DNA of 64,000 nt, taken from NCBI RefSeq assembly GCF_003288815.1, contig NZ_NHYM01000008.1:1-64000 (forward strand), read 5' to 3'. A program made the position numbers and the translations under genes. The stretch is from Helicobacter sp. 16-1353 (lineage in GTDB: Bacteria; Campylobacterota; Campylobacteria; Campylobacterales; Helicobacteraceae). Each line of letters begins with the position of its first letter. The first letter of the stretch is position 1. This document shows, one piece after another, positions 54,432-62,372 of this stretch. Under the pieces are notes generated by a model that was not told the origin of the DNA, made no database searches, and saw nothing but the letters and a program-made list of their open reading frames with translations.

Positions 54432-54515
54432 TTTATTTTGTCCTCCACCCTTTTAAGGTGTGAGGCTACCGACTCACACGAGATTCTTAAAAATTGCTTC
54501 GCAATTTTTCATTAA
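54432..54515 (+). repeat. Dispersed intergenic element, copy 3, with hairpins
   Basis: Starts TTTATTTTGTCCT like the copies at 31.5 and 32.0 kb. It has a central hairpin GTGTGAG/CTCACAC (54458-54464 with 54473-54479) and ends AGATTCTTAAAAATTGCT. The last part forms a perfect nine-pair hairpin AAAAATTGC/GCAATTTTT (54489-54509) that could terminate argD transcripts. The rest of 54176-54927 shows a twice-repeated phrase (54181 and 54522, around TGCTTTAG) but no gene I trust. Confidence 0.6.
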
Positions 54516-54927
54516 CTTAAAGATTCCGTGCTTTAGCACCCAAAAATAGGGGTAGTAAGCGAGAATAGATGAAAGATTTTAAGGGCGTTAGCTCTTAAAA
54601 TTTCCTTGCAAAAAACACCAAAACAAGGAAACAGATTCGCCTTAAAAGAAAAATTTTATTGATTTTTGACACGAGTGTTATATTCGATTCGAATTCGCTT
54701 AAAAATTAAGATTTTTTAATAGGTTGATTTTGTCTAATCCCGCCCACCGCCATTTTTTTGCGGATTATCAAAAGCTGGAGTTTTTAACAATCCGCCTTTT
54801 TTGGTGCTACCGCATAAGATAAATCTTGTGTGAAACGATGGTTTTACGCCGTAAATGGGTGCGAAAAAGATAGAATCTAAGGGCATTTTTATAGAATGCA
54901 AAAGGAAAATAATACTAAGGAAATAAT

Positions 54928-56355
54928 ATGCAACCTTTTAGTGAGTTTTTCGCCCAGTGGGTGAGTGAATATTATAAAAATGCAACAATCGGCAAATCTG
55001 GGGACTTTTATACCGCTGTGAGCGTAAGTAAATTTTTTGGAGGAGCGATTGCAAATTACATCTTAAAAAATCTTGAAAATGGAAACTTGGAGCTACCACT
55101 AAATATCGTAGATTGCGGGGCAAATAACACGAATCTAATAAAAGATATTTATAGTTTTTTGGAGGCTTTAGGGATTGGTGTGGCGGAAAACTGCGAGTTT
55201 TATATAATCGAATCTAATGCAAAAATAGCTGGGCTTGAGATGGAATCTAATACCAAAATAGCGAATAAAAAACTAGCTTGCAATTTAGCGGATTCTAAAG
55301 ATTTAGATTCTAAAAACTTGCAAGTATCTAAGGATTCTGCCATAGATTCTAAGCTAGATTCTACAAAATGCCGAGAATCTGCAGATTCTACGATAGATTC
55401 GCCCAATAATCCCAAAGATTCGCTAGATTCTAATAATTCCAAACCTCCAAAAATCCATATTTTAAAAAATCTAGATTCTCTAAAACCACTTAAAAATAAT
55501 ACATTTTTTATCGCAAATGAATTTTTTGACGCTTTGCCTTGCGAGCTTTATAGTGATGGAAAAATGGCATTTGTGGATAAAAATATGAATATAAGATTCT
55601 TAGATTCTAAAGAGATTCTAAGATATTCTAAAAATCAAGATTCCAATAATTTTAATAATCTAGAATCTAATGAATTTGATTGTTCTAAACAATTAGACAA
55701 ATCCTATCCGCCGTTTTCCGGTGCGGAAATTTTCTGTAAAACTAGCAATAGCGAAGTTTCCTGTAAAACGAGCAATAGTAAGCCAAAATCCCACTTTATA
55801 GCAAATTCCAATGATATTGGAAAATCTGGGGATTTGTTTAAAAACCTAGATTCTATAATGCAAATTGCAGAATCTCTACATATCATAAAAGGCGAGATTC
55901 CGCTTAGCTATTTTGATTTTTGTGCTACCTTAAGAGACATTAATCCAGAAAATAAAAGATGGATTTTTGCTGTATTTGACTATGGGGATAGATATTATAA
56001 TAATCATTTTAATATTAGAATCTTTCACAAACATAAGGTATTTCCACTTTTTGAAAAAATAAATGCCCTTAAATCATATTTTAAAACAAGTGATATTACC
56101 TATAATGTGCCTTTTTTATTGCTTGATAAATCTTTTGAAAATATTGGTGGGAAGAAAATTTTATTTAAAAAACAAGATATTGCGTTAATAGAGGATTTTG
56201 GCATTTTGGATTTATTGCAAAAGTTTCATAGTAGCAAATCAATCACAAACACTATATATTTAAAGGAAAGTAATAAGATTAAAACTTTACTTAATGTATT
56301 AAATGATAATTTTAAAACATCAATTTATATCAATTTTAAACCTAAGCTAGTATAA
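54928..56355 (+). CDS. MidA/NDUFAF7-like SAM-dependent methyltransferase with repeat insertions
   Basis: 475 residues; homologues in this group are shorter. N-terminal GKSGDFYTAVSVSKFFGGAIANYI is the MidA family hallmark (GDFYTSP...FG). IVDCGANNTNLIKDI takes the place of the SAM loop, FIANEFFDALPCELY the ANELLDALP motif, and RWIFAVFDYGD the later strand. Two insertions, about 103-172 (DSKDLDSKNLQVSKDSAIDS and on) and about 225-285, are low-complexity. They come from AGATTC motifs and from a 27-base repeat at 55732-55782 encoding FCKTSNSEV/SCKTSNSK. Family members methylate an arginine in respiratory complex I; here the target is unknown. Confidence 0.78.
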   Translation: MQPFSEFFAQWVSEYYKNATIGKSGDFYTAVSVSKFFGGAIANYILKNLENGNLELPLNIVDCGANNTNLIKDIYSFLEALGIGVAENCEFYIIESNAKIAGLEMESNTKIANKKLACNLADSKDLDSKNLQVSKDSAIDSKLDSTKCRESADSTIDSPNNPKDSLDSNNSKPPKIHILKNLDSLKPLKNNTFFIANEFFDALPCELYSDGKMAFVDKNMNIRFLDSKEILRYSKNQDSNNFNNLESNEFDCSKQLDKSYPPFSGAEIFCKTSNSEVSCKTSNSKPKSHFIANSNDIGKSGDLFKNLDSIMQIAESLHIIKGEIPLSYFDFCATLRDINPENKRWIFAVFDYGDRYYNNHFNIRIFHKHKVFPLFEKINALKSYFKTSDITYNVPFLLLDKSFENIGGKKILFKKQDIALIEDFGILDLLQKFHSSKSITNTIYLKESNKIKTLLNVLNDNFKTSIYINFKPKLV

Positions 56356-56388
56356 TATTACTTTTTAAAATTTTATCAGGGAGATTAC

Positions 56389-56892
56389 ATGGAAGAAAAT
56401 GTCAATAGACGCGATTTTCTAGGAATGAGCCTAGCAGGAGTGGCGACAATTGGGGCTATTGGGACATTGTATGCTATGAAAAAAAGTTGGGACCCACTTC
56501 CTAGTGTGGTTACAGGTGGATTTACAACTGTGGATATTTCTCAACTTCAAGTTGGGGAATTGAAAACTTTTGAATGGCGTGGGCAACCTGTATATGTGCT
56601 TAAAAAAGCCGCAGATGATACAAAAGTCGAGGGAAGAGACTTTGAGGTAAATGGCGAGTTGTATACGGTTGGATTGCAGGTATGCACGCATCTTGGCTGC
56701 ATTCCTTTATATGTAGCAAATAAGAAAGAATTCCTATGTGCTTGCCACGGCGGAGTTTTTAACTCTTCGGGTGTAAATCTAGCTGGACCACCACCAAGAC
56801 CGATGGAAATACCTCCATTCAATATTGATGGAACTAAGCTTACTTTTGGTGAAGAGGGCGAAGTATATAAGCAATTAGTGTCAAAAGCATAA
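56389..56892 (+). CDS. petA: Ubiquinol-cytochrome c reductase Rieske iron-sulfur subunit
   Basis: 167 residues. A Tat-type N-terminus (NRRDFLGMSLAGVATIGAIG) anchors it in the membrane. 2Fe-2S ligands are Cys99/His101 in CTHLGC and Cys117/His120 in CACHGG, with Cys104-Cys119 as the likely disulfide. It passes electrons from quinol to cytochrome c1. First gene of petABC, with petB 10 bases on. Confidence 0.97.
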   Translation: MEENVNRRDFLGMSLAGVATIGAIGTLYAMKKSWDPLPSVVTGGFTTVDISQLQVGELKTFEWRGQPVYVLKKAADDTKVEGRDFEVNGELYTVGLQVCTHLGCIPLYVANKKEFLCACHGGVFNSSGVNLAGPPPRPMEIPPFNIDGTKLTFGEEGEVYKQLVSKA

Positions 56893-56902
56893 GGAGAAAT
56901 TA

Positions 56903-58141
56903 ATGGCGAATATTAAAAAAGCAGATAGTTTTATAGACTGGCTTGACCAGCGATTGGCTATAAAAGCTGTTACAAAAGTTTTGATGACGGAATATTGGAT
57001 TCCAAAAAATATAAATTGGCTTTGGGCGATGGGTGTGGTTCTAACTATGCTATTTAGTGTGCTTGTGGTATCTGGGATATTCTTGCTTATGTATTATAAG
57101 CCAGATGTGAAACTTGCATTTGATAGCGTAAATCTAACTATTATGAATGAGGTTAGCTATGGGTGGCTTTGGCGACACGCACACGCTGTGAGTGCATCGC
57201 TCATTTTCCTTGTGATTTATATCCATATGTTAGTTGCGATTTATTATGGCTCTTATAAAAAAGGGAGAGAGATGATATGGCTAACTGGAATGCTACTTTT
57301 CGTGCTATTTAGTGCAGAGGCATTTAGTGGTTATATGCTACCTTGGGGGCAGATGAGCTATTGGGCGGCGAAAGTTATCACGGATTTATTTGCAAAAATT
57401 CCATTTATTGGACCAGATTTAGTTGTGTGGATTCGTGGAAATTTCACTGTAGCTGATGCGACACTAACTAGATTCTTTATGTTGCATGTATTCTTACTTC
57501 CTGTGGTTATTATGCTTTTAATCGTGGTGCATTTCTACTCGTTAAGAGTCCCGCATGTAAATAATCAAGATGGCGAGGAGCTAGATTTTGATAAAGAAGT
57601 AGAGAAATATAAAAATGGCAATAAAAAGGAATCTAAAATCGTGGCGTTTTGGCCTGATTTCCTATCAAAAGATATTTTTGTAATATGTGTATTTTTGATA
57701 CTTTTCTTTTACTTAATGTGCTTTAATTTTGGTTTTGCGATGGACCCAATAAATTTTGACCCAGCAAATCATATGAAAACTCCAGCACATATTTATCCAG
57801 AGTGGTATTTCCTATGGAGCTATGAGATTTTACGAGGATTCTTTATGAGCGAATCGCTTGGATTGATATTCTTTGGATTTGCACAAGTGATACTTTTTGC
57901 TATTCCATTCCTAGATAGAAGCCCAGTTGTCGCCCCTGCACATAAAAGACCTATGTTTTGTGTGTGGTTTTTCATACTTGTAGCGGATTTAATCGTGCTA
58001 ACGATATTTGGGAAACTACCTCCGGAGGGCATAAATAATGTTGTGGGCTTTGTAGCGGCGATTACATTTATATTGCTTATAATCGCATTGCCGATTATCA
58101 CCACATTAGAAAAAAATTGTAAATGTGGAGGTGCAAAATGA
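56903..58141 (+). CDS. petB: Cytochrome b subunit of the bc1 complex
   Basis: 412 residues with eight or more membrane helices. Heme ligands lie in WRHAHAVSASLIFLVIYIHM (helix B) and FMLHVFLLPVVIMLLIVVHFYSLRVPH (helix D). The quinol-oxidation signature is present as PEWYFLWSYEILR (usual PEW motif). Catalyses quinol oxidation with proton release. Its stop overlaps the petC start (ATGA). Confidence 0.97.
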   Translation: MANIKKADSFIDWLDQRLAIKAVTKVLMTEYWIPKNINWLWAMGVVLTMLFSVLVVSGIFLLMYYKPDVKLAFDSVNLTIMNEVSYGWLWRHAHAVSASLIFLVIYIHMLVAIYYGSYKKGREMIWLTGMLLFVLFSAEAFSGYMLPWGQMSYWAAKVITDLFAKIPFIGPDLVVWIRGNFTVADATLTRFFMLHVFLLPVVIMLLIVVHFYSLRVPHVNNQDGEELDFDKEVEKYKNGNKKESKIVAFWPDFLSKDIFVICVFLILFFYLMCFNFGFAMDPINFDPANHMKTPAHIYPEWYFLWSYEILRGFFMSESLGLIFFGFAQVILFAIPFLDRSPVVAPAHKRPMFCVWFFILVADLIVLTIFGKLPPEGINNVVGFVAAITFILLIIALPIITTLEKNCKCGGAK

Positions 58142-58998
58142 GTGCATTTAGAGAATTAAAGATTCTAGCTCTTGTAGTTGTTTTGGTCGGGATATTATAT
58201 TGGGGTGTTGAGCCTTTGGCACATTCCATATTCTACCCGAAAACTGCTCCAGCAGACTTTACATTTAGTGATTTAGAAAAATTACCAACTGATGGCAATG
58301 TAGAAAAAGGCAAGGAATTAGCAGGTTTGTATTGCATCGCTTGTCATAGTATAGAAAAAGATGGATTCCCAGCTATGCTATCAAATGCAGATGCAGCGAT
58401 GGCTTATGGCGTAGTCCCACCAGATTTATCAAATATTGGGATTTTGTATGAGTCTAATTTCTTAGCAAATCTTATAAAAGACCCAGTGAAAGCTCTAAAA
58501 CTAAGCCATAAATTTGATGATAATAAGCCATTCCCAATGACTCCAACCTATGTGAGTGATGCTGAGATAGGCGATATAGTGGCATATTTTAAAAGTATTG
58601 CAAATCCTAATCTAACAGATAAGGAAGTATTCACGGAAGCTTGTGTTAGATGTCATAGTATGAAATACGATAAAGTTGTGGCACTAACCCCAGATGATAC
58701 AATTGAAGCATATCTAGGTGCTAAAGCTCCCGATTTATCAATGATGATACGAAGTCGTGGTGCAGATAAATTGAATAAATTCATAAATGACCCACAAAAA
58801 ATCCTTGAAGGTGCATCAATGCCTAGAGTGGGACTAACTCAAGAATCCCAAGATAAAATTATAAATTATATGGAAAAAATTGGCGATAGCAAAAAAGGTG
58901 AACGGGAATTTGTAGGAAAAATATTAATTGGATTTATGATTATTATGGCGATTTTGGCGTATTTGTGGAAACGCAAAATTTGGCACGACTTACATTAA
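58138..58998 (+). CDS. petC: Di-heme cytochrome c1 subunit of the bc1 complex
   Basis: 286 residues from ATG 58138, chosen over ATG 58123 because GGAGGTGCAAA precedes it and it gives an ATGA overlap with petB. N-terminal anchor helix (about 7-30); two heme c motifs CIACH (66-70) and CVRCH (about 169-173) in tandem cytochrome c domains; a second hydrophobic helix near the C-terminus. The di-heme form is usual for Campylobacterota. It receives electrons from the Rieske protein. Confidence 0.95.
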   Translation: MSAFRELKILALVVVLVGILYWGVEPLAHSIFYPKTAPADFTFSDLEKLPTDGNVEKGKELAGLYCIACHSIEKDGFPAMLSNADAAMAYGVVPPDLSNIGILYESNFLANLIKDPVKALKLSHKFDDNKPFPMTPTYVSDAEIGDIVAYFKSIANPNLTDKEVFTEACVRCHSMKYDKVVALTPDDTIEAYLGAKAPDLSMMIRSRGADKLNKFINDPQKILEGASMPRVGLTQESQDKIINYMEKIGDSKKGEREFVGKILIGFMIIMAILAYLWKRKIWHDLH

Positions 58999-59001
58999 TC
59001 G

Positions 59002-59030
59002 TTATCTAGTAAGATTTTCTTACTAGATAA
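59002..59030 (+). terminator. Hairpin after petABC
   Basis: TTATCTAGTAAG (59002-59013) pairs perfectly with CTTACTAGATAA (59019-59030), loop ATTTT. It lies three bases past the petC stop; no T-run. Confidence 0.65.
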
Positions 59031-59111
59031 ATCCTAGCAAAAATCTACACTTATCTTTTAAAATTTCATTTATCTAAAAATTTAATATTTGTATAAAATT
59101 ATAGAGGTTAT

Positions 59112-59579
59112 ATGATAAACATCGTTTTAGTAGAGCCTAGAATCCCGCAAAATACAGGAAATATAGGCAGACTTTGCTTAGCTATTAATGCAAGATTGCA
59201 TTTGATATATCCACTTGGATTTATGCTAGATTCTAAAGCCATAAAGCGTTCGGGAATGGATTATTTTAGATATGTAGATTTGATAAAATGGGATAATTTG
59301 AGTGATTTTTGGGAAGCAAATCCAATAGATGATAATCATTTTTTCTTAAGCACAAAGGCAGAGAAATACTATTTTGACATACATTATAATAATGAATGTT
59401 TTCTATATTTTGGCAGAGAAGACCTTGGATTAGATATTAAGATTCTAGAATCCAATAAAGATAGATTGCTTAAGATACCAATGTTTAATAACGCAAGAAG
59501 TTTAAATCTTTCAAATTGTGTTAGTATCGTTGCTTATGAGGTTTTGCGACAAAATTTTAGTAAATTAATGATTGAATAA
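59112..59579 (+). CDS. trmL: tRNA (cytidine(34)-2'-O)-methyltransferase
   Basis: 155 residues of the SPOUT class. MINIVLVEPRIPQNTGNIGRLC at the start, KRSGMDYFRYVDL, then YFGREDLGLD and the knot IPMFNNARSLNLSNCVSIVAYEVLRQ. It methylates the ribose of the wobble base of tRNA-Leu isoacceptors in E. coli. A GAGGTTAT ribosome site and a TATAAAAT box lie just upstream. Confidence 0.94.
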   Translation: MINIVLVEPRIPQNTGNIGRLCLAINARLHLIYPLGFMLDSKAIKRSGMDYFRYVDLIKWDNLSDFWEANPIDDNHFFLSTKAEKYYFDIHYNNECFLYFGREDLGLDIKILESNKDRLLKIPMFNNARSLNLSNCVSIVAYEVLRQNFSKLMIE

Positions 59580-59616
59580 GATTTTATTAGATTCTAAAAT
59601 CATAAATATCTTTTAA

Positions 59617-59644
59617 AAGGCTTGTATAGATTTATACAAGCCTT
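59617..59644. terminator. Bidirectional terminator between trmL and dapD
   Basis: AAGGCTTGTATA (59617-59628) pairs perfectly with TATACAAGCCTT (59633-59644), loop GATT. On the minus strand it is followed by TTAAAAG; an A/T-rich flank lies on both sides. Confidence 0.75.
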
Positions 59645-59652
59645 ATATGTTT

Positions 59653-60837
59653 CTAATGCAATGCTTTATTTAGCTCGATTTTTACCTTACTTCTAAAAGC
59701 TGTCATTTTGCCACTTTTGGAATCCTGTCTAAAATGAATCCCATTTTTACCTGATAATTCCATACCTTTATAGAGATTATCATCGTTGATGGTAAAATCA
59801 TTATTGATTTCTTTGATTTTCAAAGCTTCATTTGGGTCAATATAAAAAATCGTTCCAGCCAAAACTGCAATACCGCCATCTACGATACAACCATCTCCAA
59901 GACTAATTCCCGTTGAGCTATTCACGCCAAGCAAACAATTTTCACCAATAGAGATTGGGTTTGAGTTTCCGCCACTTAGCACTCCTAAGATACTAGCTCC
60001 ACCGCCTACATCTGTGCCATTTCCAATAATTACAGAAGATGAGATTCTACCCTCATTCATACAAGTTCCCATTACACCAGCATTAAAATTTATATAGCTA
60101 GCCCCCGGCATTTGTGTATATCCACCACTTCCAAGATACGCTCCAAAGCGAGTTTTAGCAGAATCTAAAAGTCGAATATTGTCATATTGCGGGACAACTT
60201 GCATTAAATATCGCGGGAATTTATCCACAAAATCAATGGCTGGATATTCGCCTCTTAGTTTTAAGCCTATCTCATTTTCACGCAAATATGATAATTCATA
60301 AGGTTTATTTCCACTCCAAGCAACATTTTCCAAAAGCCCAAAGATTCCATCAAGCATTAGGCTTCTTAGTTTTGCTTTACCTAAAGATAATGCCAAAAGT
60401 TTTATATATGAGCTTTCTACGCTTTCGCATTTAACATCTTCATAGATAACTACAAATCTAAATGGTGATTTTTGACAATTTAGATTCTGCAATTTTCGTA
60501 ATTCAAGTAAAACTTGGATATTTTTATGACTTTCTCCATCTTTTAAGGATTCCGCTAAGAATGGATTAAATAAATCTAATGCATTTTCTACAAAGCTTGA
60601 ATCCACTCTAAAAATAGCTTCGTTTTCGCTCTTAGCAATTACTTTTTTTGCTGAAGCACAAAATACCGCATAAGAGCCAAGATTCTCATCTTTCCAATTT
60701 AGAATAGGATAAGTTGCTTGTAAAACTTTCCCATCTTTTCCTAAATCTACACGACAGATTCCAAAACCAAGTGGCTTTTTGAATTTTTTGCCCTCTTCGT
60801 CTACAAATTTTTTAAATTCATCAATAGTTTTAATCAT
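59653..60837 (-). CDS. dapD: Tetrahydrodipicolinate N-succinyltransferase
   Basis: 394 residues, the long form seen in Campylobacterota. The N-terminal domain (1-200) is followed by left-handed beta-helix hexapeptides: GAYLGSGGYTQMPGASYINFNAG, GRISSSVIIGNGTDVGGGASILGVLSGGNSNPISIGENCLLGVNSSTG. Succinylates tetrahydrodipicolinate on the way to lysine and meso-DAP. Last gene of the leftward unit that begins at fliD, 15 bases after the DUF2156-like gene. Confidence 0.95.
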   Translation of the reverse strand: MIKTIDEFKKFVDEEGKKFKKPLGFGICRVDLGKDGKVLQATYPILNWKDENLGSYAVFCASAKKVIAKSENEAIFRVDSSFVENALDLFNPFLAESLKDGESHKNIQVLLELRKLQNLNCQKSPFRFVVIYEDVKCESVESSYIKLLALSLGKAKLRSLMLDGIFGLLENVAWSGNKPYELSYLRENEIGLKLRGEYPAIDFVDKFPRYLMQVVPQYDNIRLLDSAKTRFGAYLGSGGYTQMPGASYINFNAGVMGTCMNEGRISSSVIIGNGTDVGGGASILGVLSGGNSNPISIGENCLLGVNSSTGISLGDGCIVDGGIAVLAGTIFYIDPNEALKIKEINNDFTINDDNLYKGMELSGKNGIHFRQDSKSGKMTAFRSKVKIELNKALH

Positions 60838-60852
60838 TTTATTCCTTTTATT

Positions 60853-61743
60853 TTATATTAGATTTGCATTAAATTTTTCTACAAATCGAATTGGATTATA
60901 AGTCATTTTTGCGTGTCTTAGACCGCTTAAACCCAAATCCTCTTCCCTATTTACAAACTCCATATCACTCCAATCATTTACTAAAAACTGCTGATTAATA
61001 GCTTGATAAACTCCATCATAAAAAATATTTCCTTTTTCAATGTGGATAACAACGCTATTATCATTAATTTGTTCAGCTAAACTAAATGCAGCAATCTTCC
61101 CCTCAATGCGAATAATAGCACCTTTCATATCAAGTAAATGAAAGTTTTTTAAACAAGCTTCTATGCCTTTATATTCATTTTTTAAATCATCATTTAGATT
61201 TGGATTATCATTCAGCCAATTCGTATAAGTGGATAAAACCTCCAAAGCATTAGTAGAATCTATCCTCTCATAGATAAAATTTGGATATAGATTCATAAAT
61301 TTATTTAGACGATTTTTCTTATTATGAAGTTTCCTGCCACTTAGTTTTATCAAATCAACTACATTATAAAGATAATCAAATCTATCGCGATTAGGGGCGA
61401 TACTAAAACGATTTGGCATATTAGATTCTAACTCATCTTTTTGATAGGATTCTATGGAGCGAAAAGAAAAGGGCATTCCATTATCCAAAAAATATTCCAT
61501 TGTTTGCTTTATGGTTGCATTTCTATCGCCAAGTCCTAAAGGATAAAATATAAATGGATAATGCTCATTAGCAAACTTTGTTTTAATAACCAAACAATCA
61601 TTTATAATGCTATAGGTTATATCTCTACTAAAATGCCAGATATAAAGATTCCCAAAAAGCATATCACTTGCTTCTATTCTCTGGGCATTAAAAAATTCTT
61701 TAATTATATTTTTTGAACTAATATCTATTGGTAGAAATTGCAA
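60853..61743 (-). CDS. DUF2156/LPG-synthetase C-terminal domain-like protein
   Basis: 296 residues. Two GNAT-like halves. Text such as DMLFGNLYIWHF, SGRKLHNKKNRLNKFMNLYPNFIYE, KGAIIRIEGKIAAFSLAEQIN and FVNREEDLGLSGLRHAKMTYNPIRFVEKF matches the family of phosphatidylglycerol lysyltransferase C-terminal domains (DUF2156). No membrane domain is attached, so it is probably a soluble acyl- or aminoacyl-transferase of unknown substrate. Directly abuts the fliT-like gene. Confidence 0.82.
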   Translation of the reverse strand: MQFLPIDISSKNIIKEFFNAQRIEASDMLFGNLYIWHFSRDITYSIINDCLVIKTKFANEHYPFIFYPLGLGDRNATIKQTMEYFLDNGMPFSFRSIESYQKDELESNMPNRFSIAPNRDRFDYLYNVVDLIKLSGRKLHNKKNRLNKFMNLYPNFIYERIDSTNALEVLSTYTNWLNDNPNLNDDLKNEYKGIEACLKNFHLLDMKGAIIRIEGKIAAFSLAEQINDNSVVIHIEKGNIFYDGVYQAINQQFLVNDWSDMEFVNREEDLGLSGLRHAKMTYNPIRFVEKFNANLI

Positions 61744-61977
61744 CTAATCCTCCAGAAAAAACCGCATTTGTTTTAATTTTATCATTGATTTTGATAGCGA
61801 GTCTCTATCTTTTTGAAGTTTTTTGATAAACTCTCCAACTAATTCTCTAGCACAAATCAAATCATCAATGTTATCAAACTTTGGTAAATCTTCTATTAAA
61901 TTTAATACTTTTTCATCATCTTTATTTAAAATTGCAATTTTTAGCTCATCTATCCAAGACATAAAATCTCTTATCAA
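61744..61977 (-). CDS. fliT: FliT-like flagellar export chaperone candidate
   Basis: 77 residues, all helical and charged (MSWIDELKIAILNKDDEKVLNLIEDLP... KKLQKDRDSLSKSMIKLKQM). It directly follows fliS with a four-base overlap, where FliT usually stands and where H. pylori has a small uncharacterised gene. FliT binds FliD before export. The call rests on position and helical pattern. Confidence 0.6.
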   Translation of the reverse strand: MIRDFMSWIDELKIAILNKDDEKVLNLIEDLPKFDNIDDLICARELVGEFIKKLQKDRDSLSKSMIKLKQMRFFLED

Positions 61978-62348
61978 TCATACTGGTGAATCTCTCTCCA
62001 AGCCTCTAATAATCCTTTTGTAACCTTTATTACGATATTTATTTTATCTACATTATTTTCTACATTGGCTTGGGTTAAAAATTTTATTTGTTGCATATAT
62101 AATCCTGTTAGATAATTTGCCACATCACCGCCATTATCATAGTCTAATACATTCAAAAGCTCGGTAAATATATCTGTTGTTCTATTAATATAATAAATCT
62201 TTTTTTCTATATCACCAACCTCAATCCCACGCTTAGCTAGACTTGCAAATCGTAGGATTCCCTCATATAGCATTTCTATTAATTTAGATGGAGATTCTAC
62301 TCCAATATGGGGTTGTTGATAAAGATTATAAACATTTTGACTATTCAT
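61974..62348 (-). CDS. fliS: Flagellin export chaperone FliS
   Basis: 124 residues. VYNLYQQPHIGVESPSKLIEMLYEGILRFASLAKRGIEVGDIEKKIYYINRTTDIFTELLNVLDYDNGGDVANYLTGLYMQQIKFL is the four-helix FliS core. Keeps flagellin monomers unfolded in the cytoplasm before export. Follows fliD after 24 bases. Confidence 0.95.
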   Translation of the reverse strand: MNSQNVYNLYQQPHIGVESPSKLIEMLYEGILRFASLAKRGIEVGDIEKKIYYINRTTDIFTELLNVLDYDNGGDVANYLTGLYMQQIKFLTQANVENNVDKINIVIKVTKGLLEAWREIHQYD

Positions 62349-62372
62349 AGATTCCCCTCATATAATTTACAA

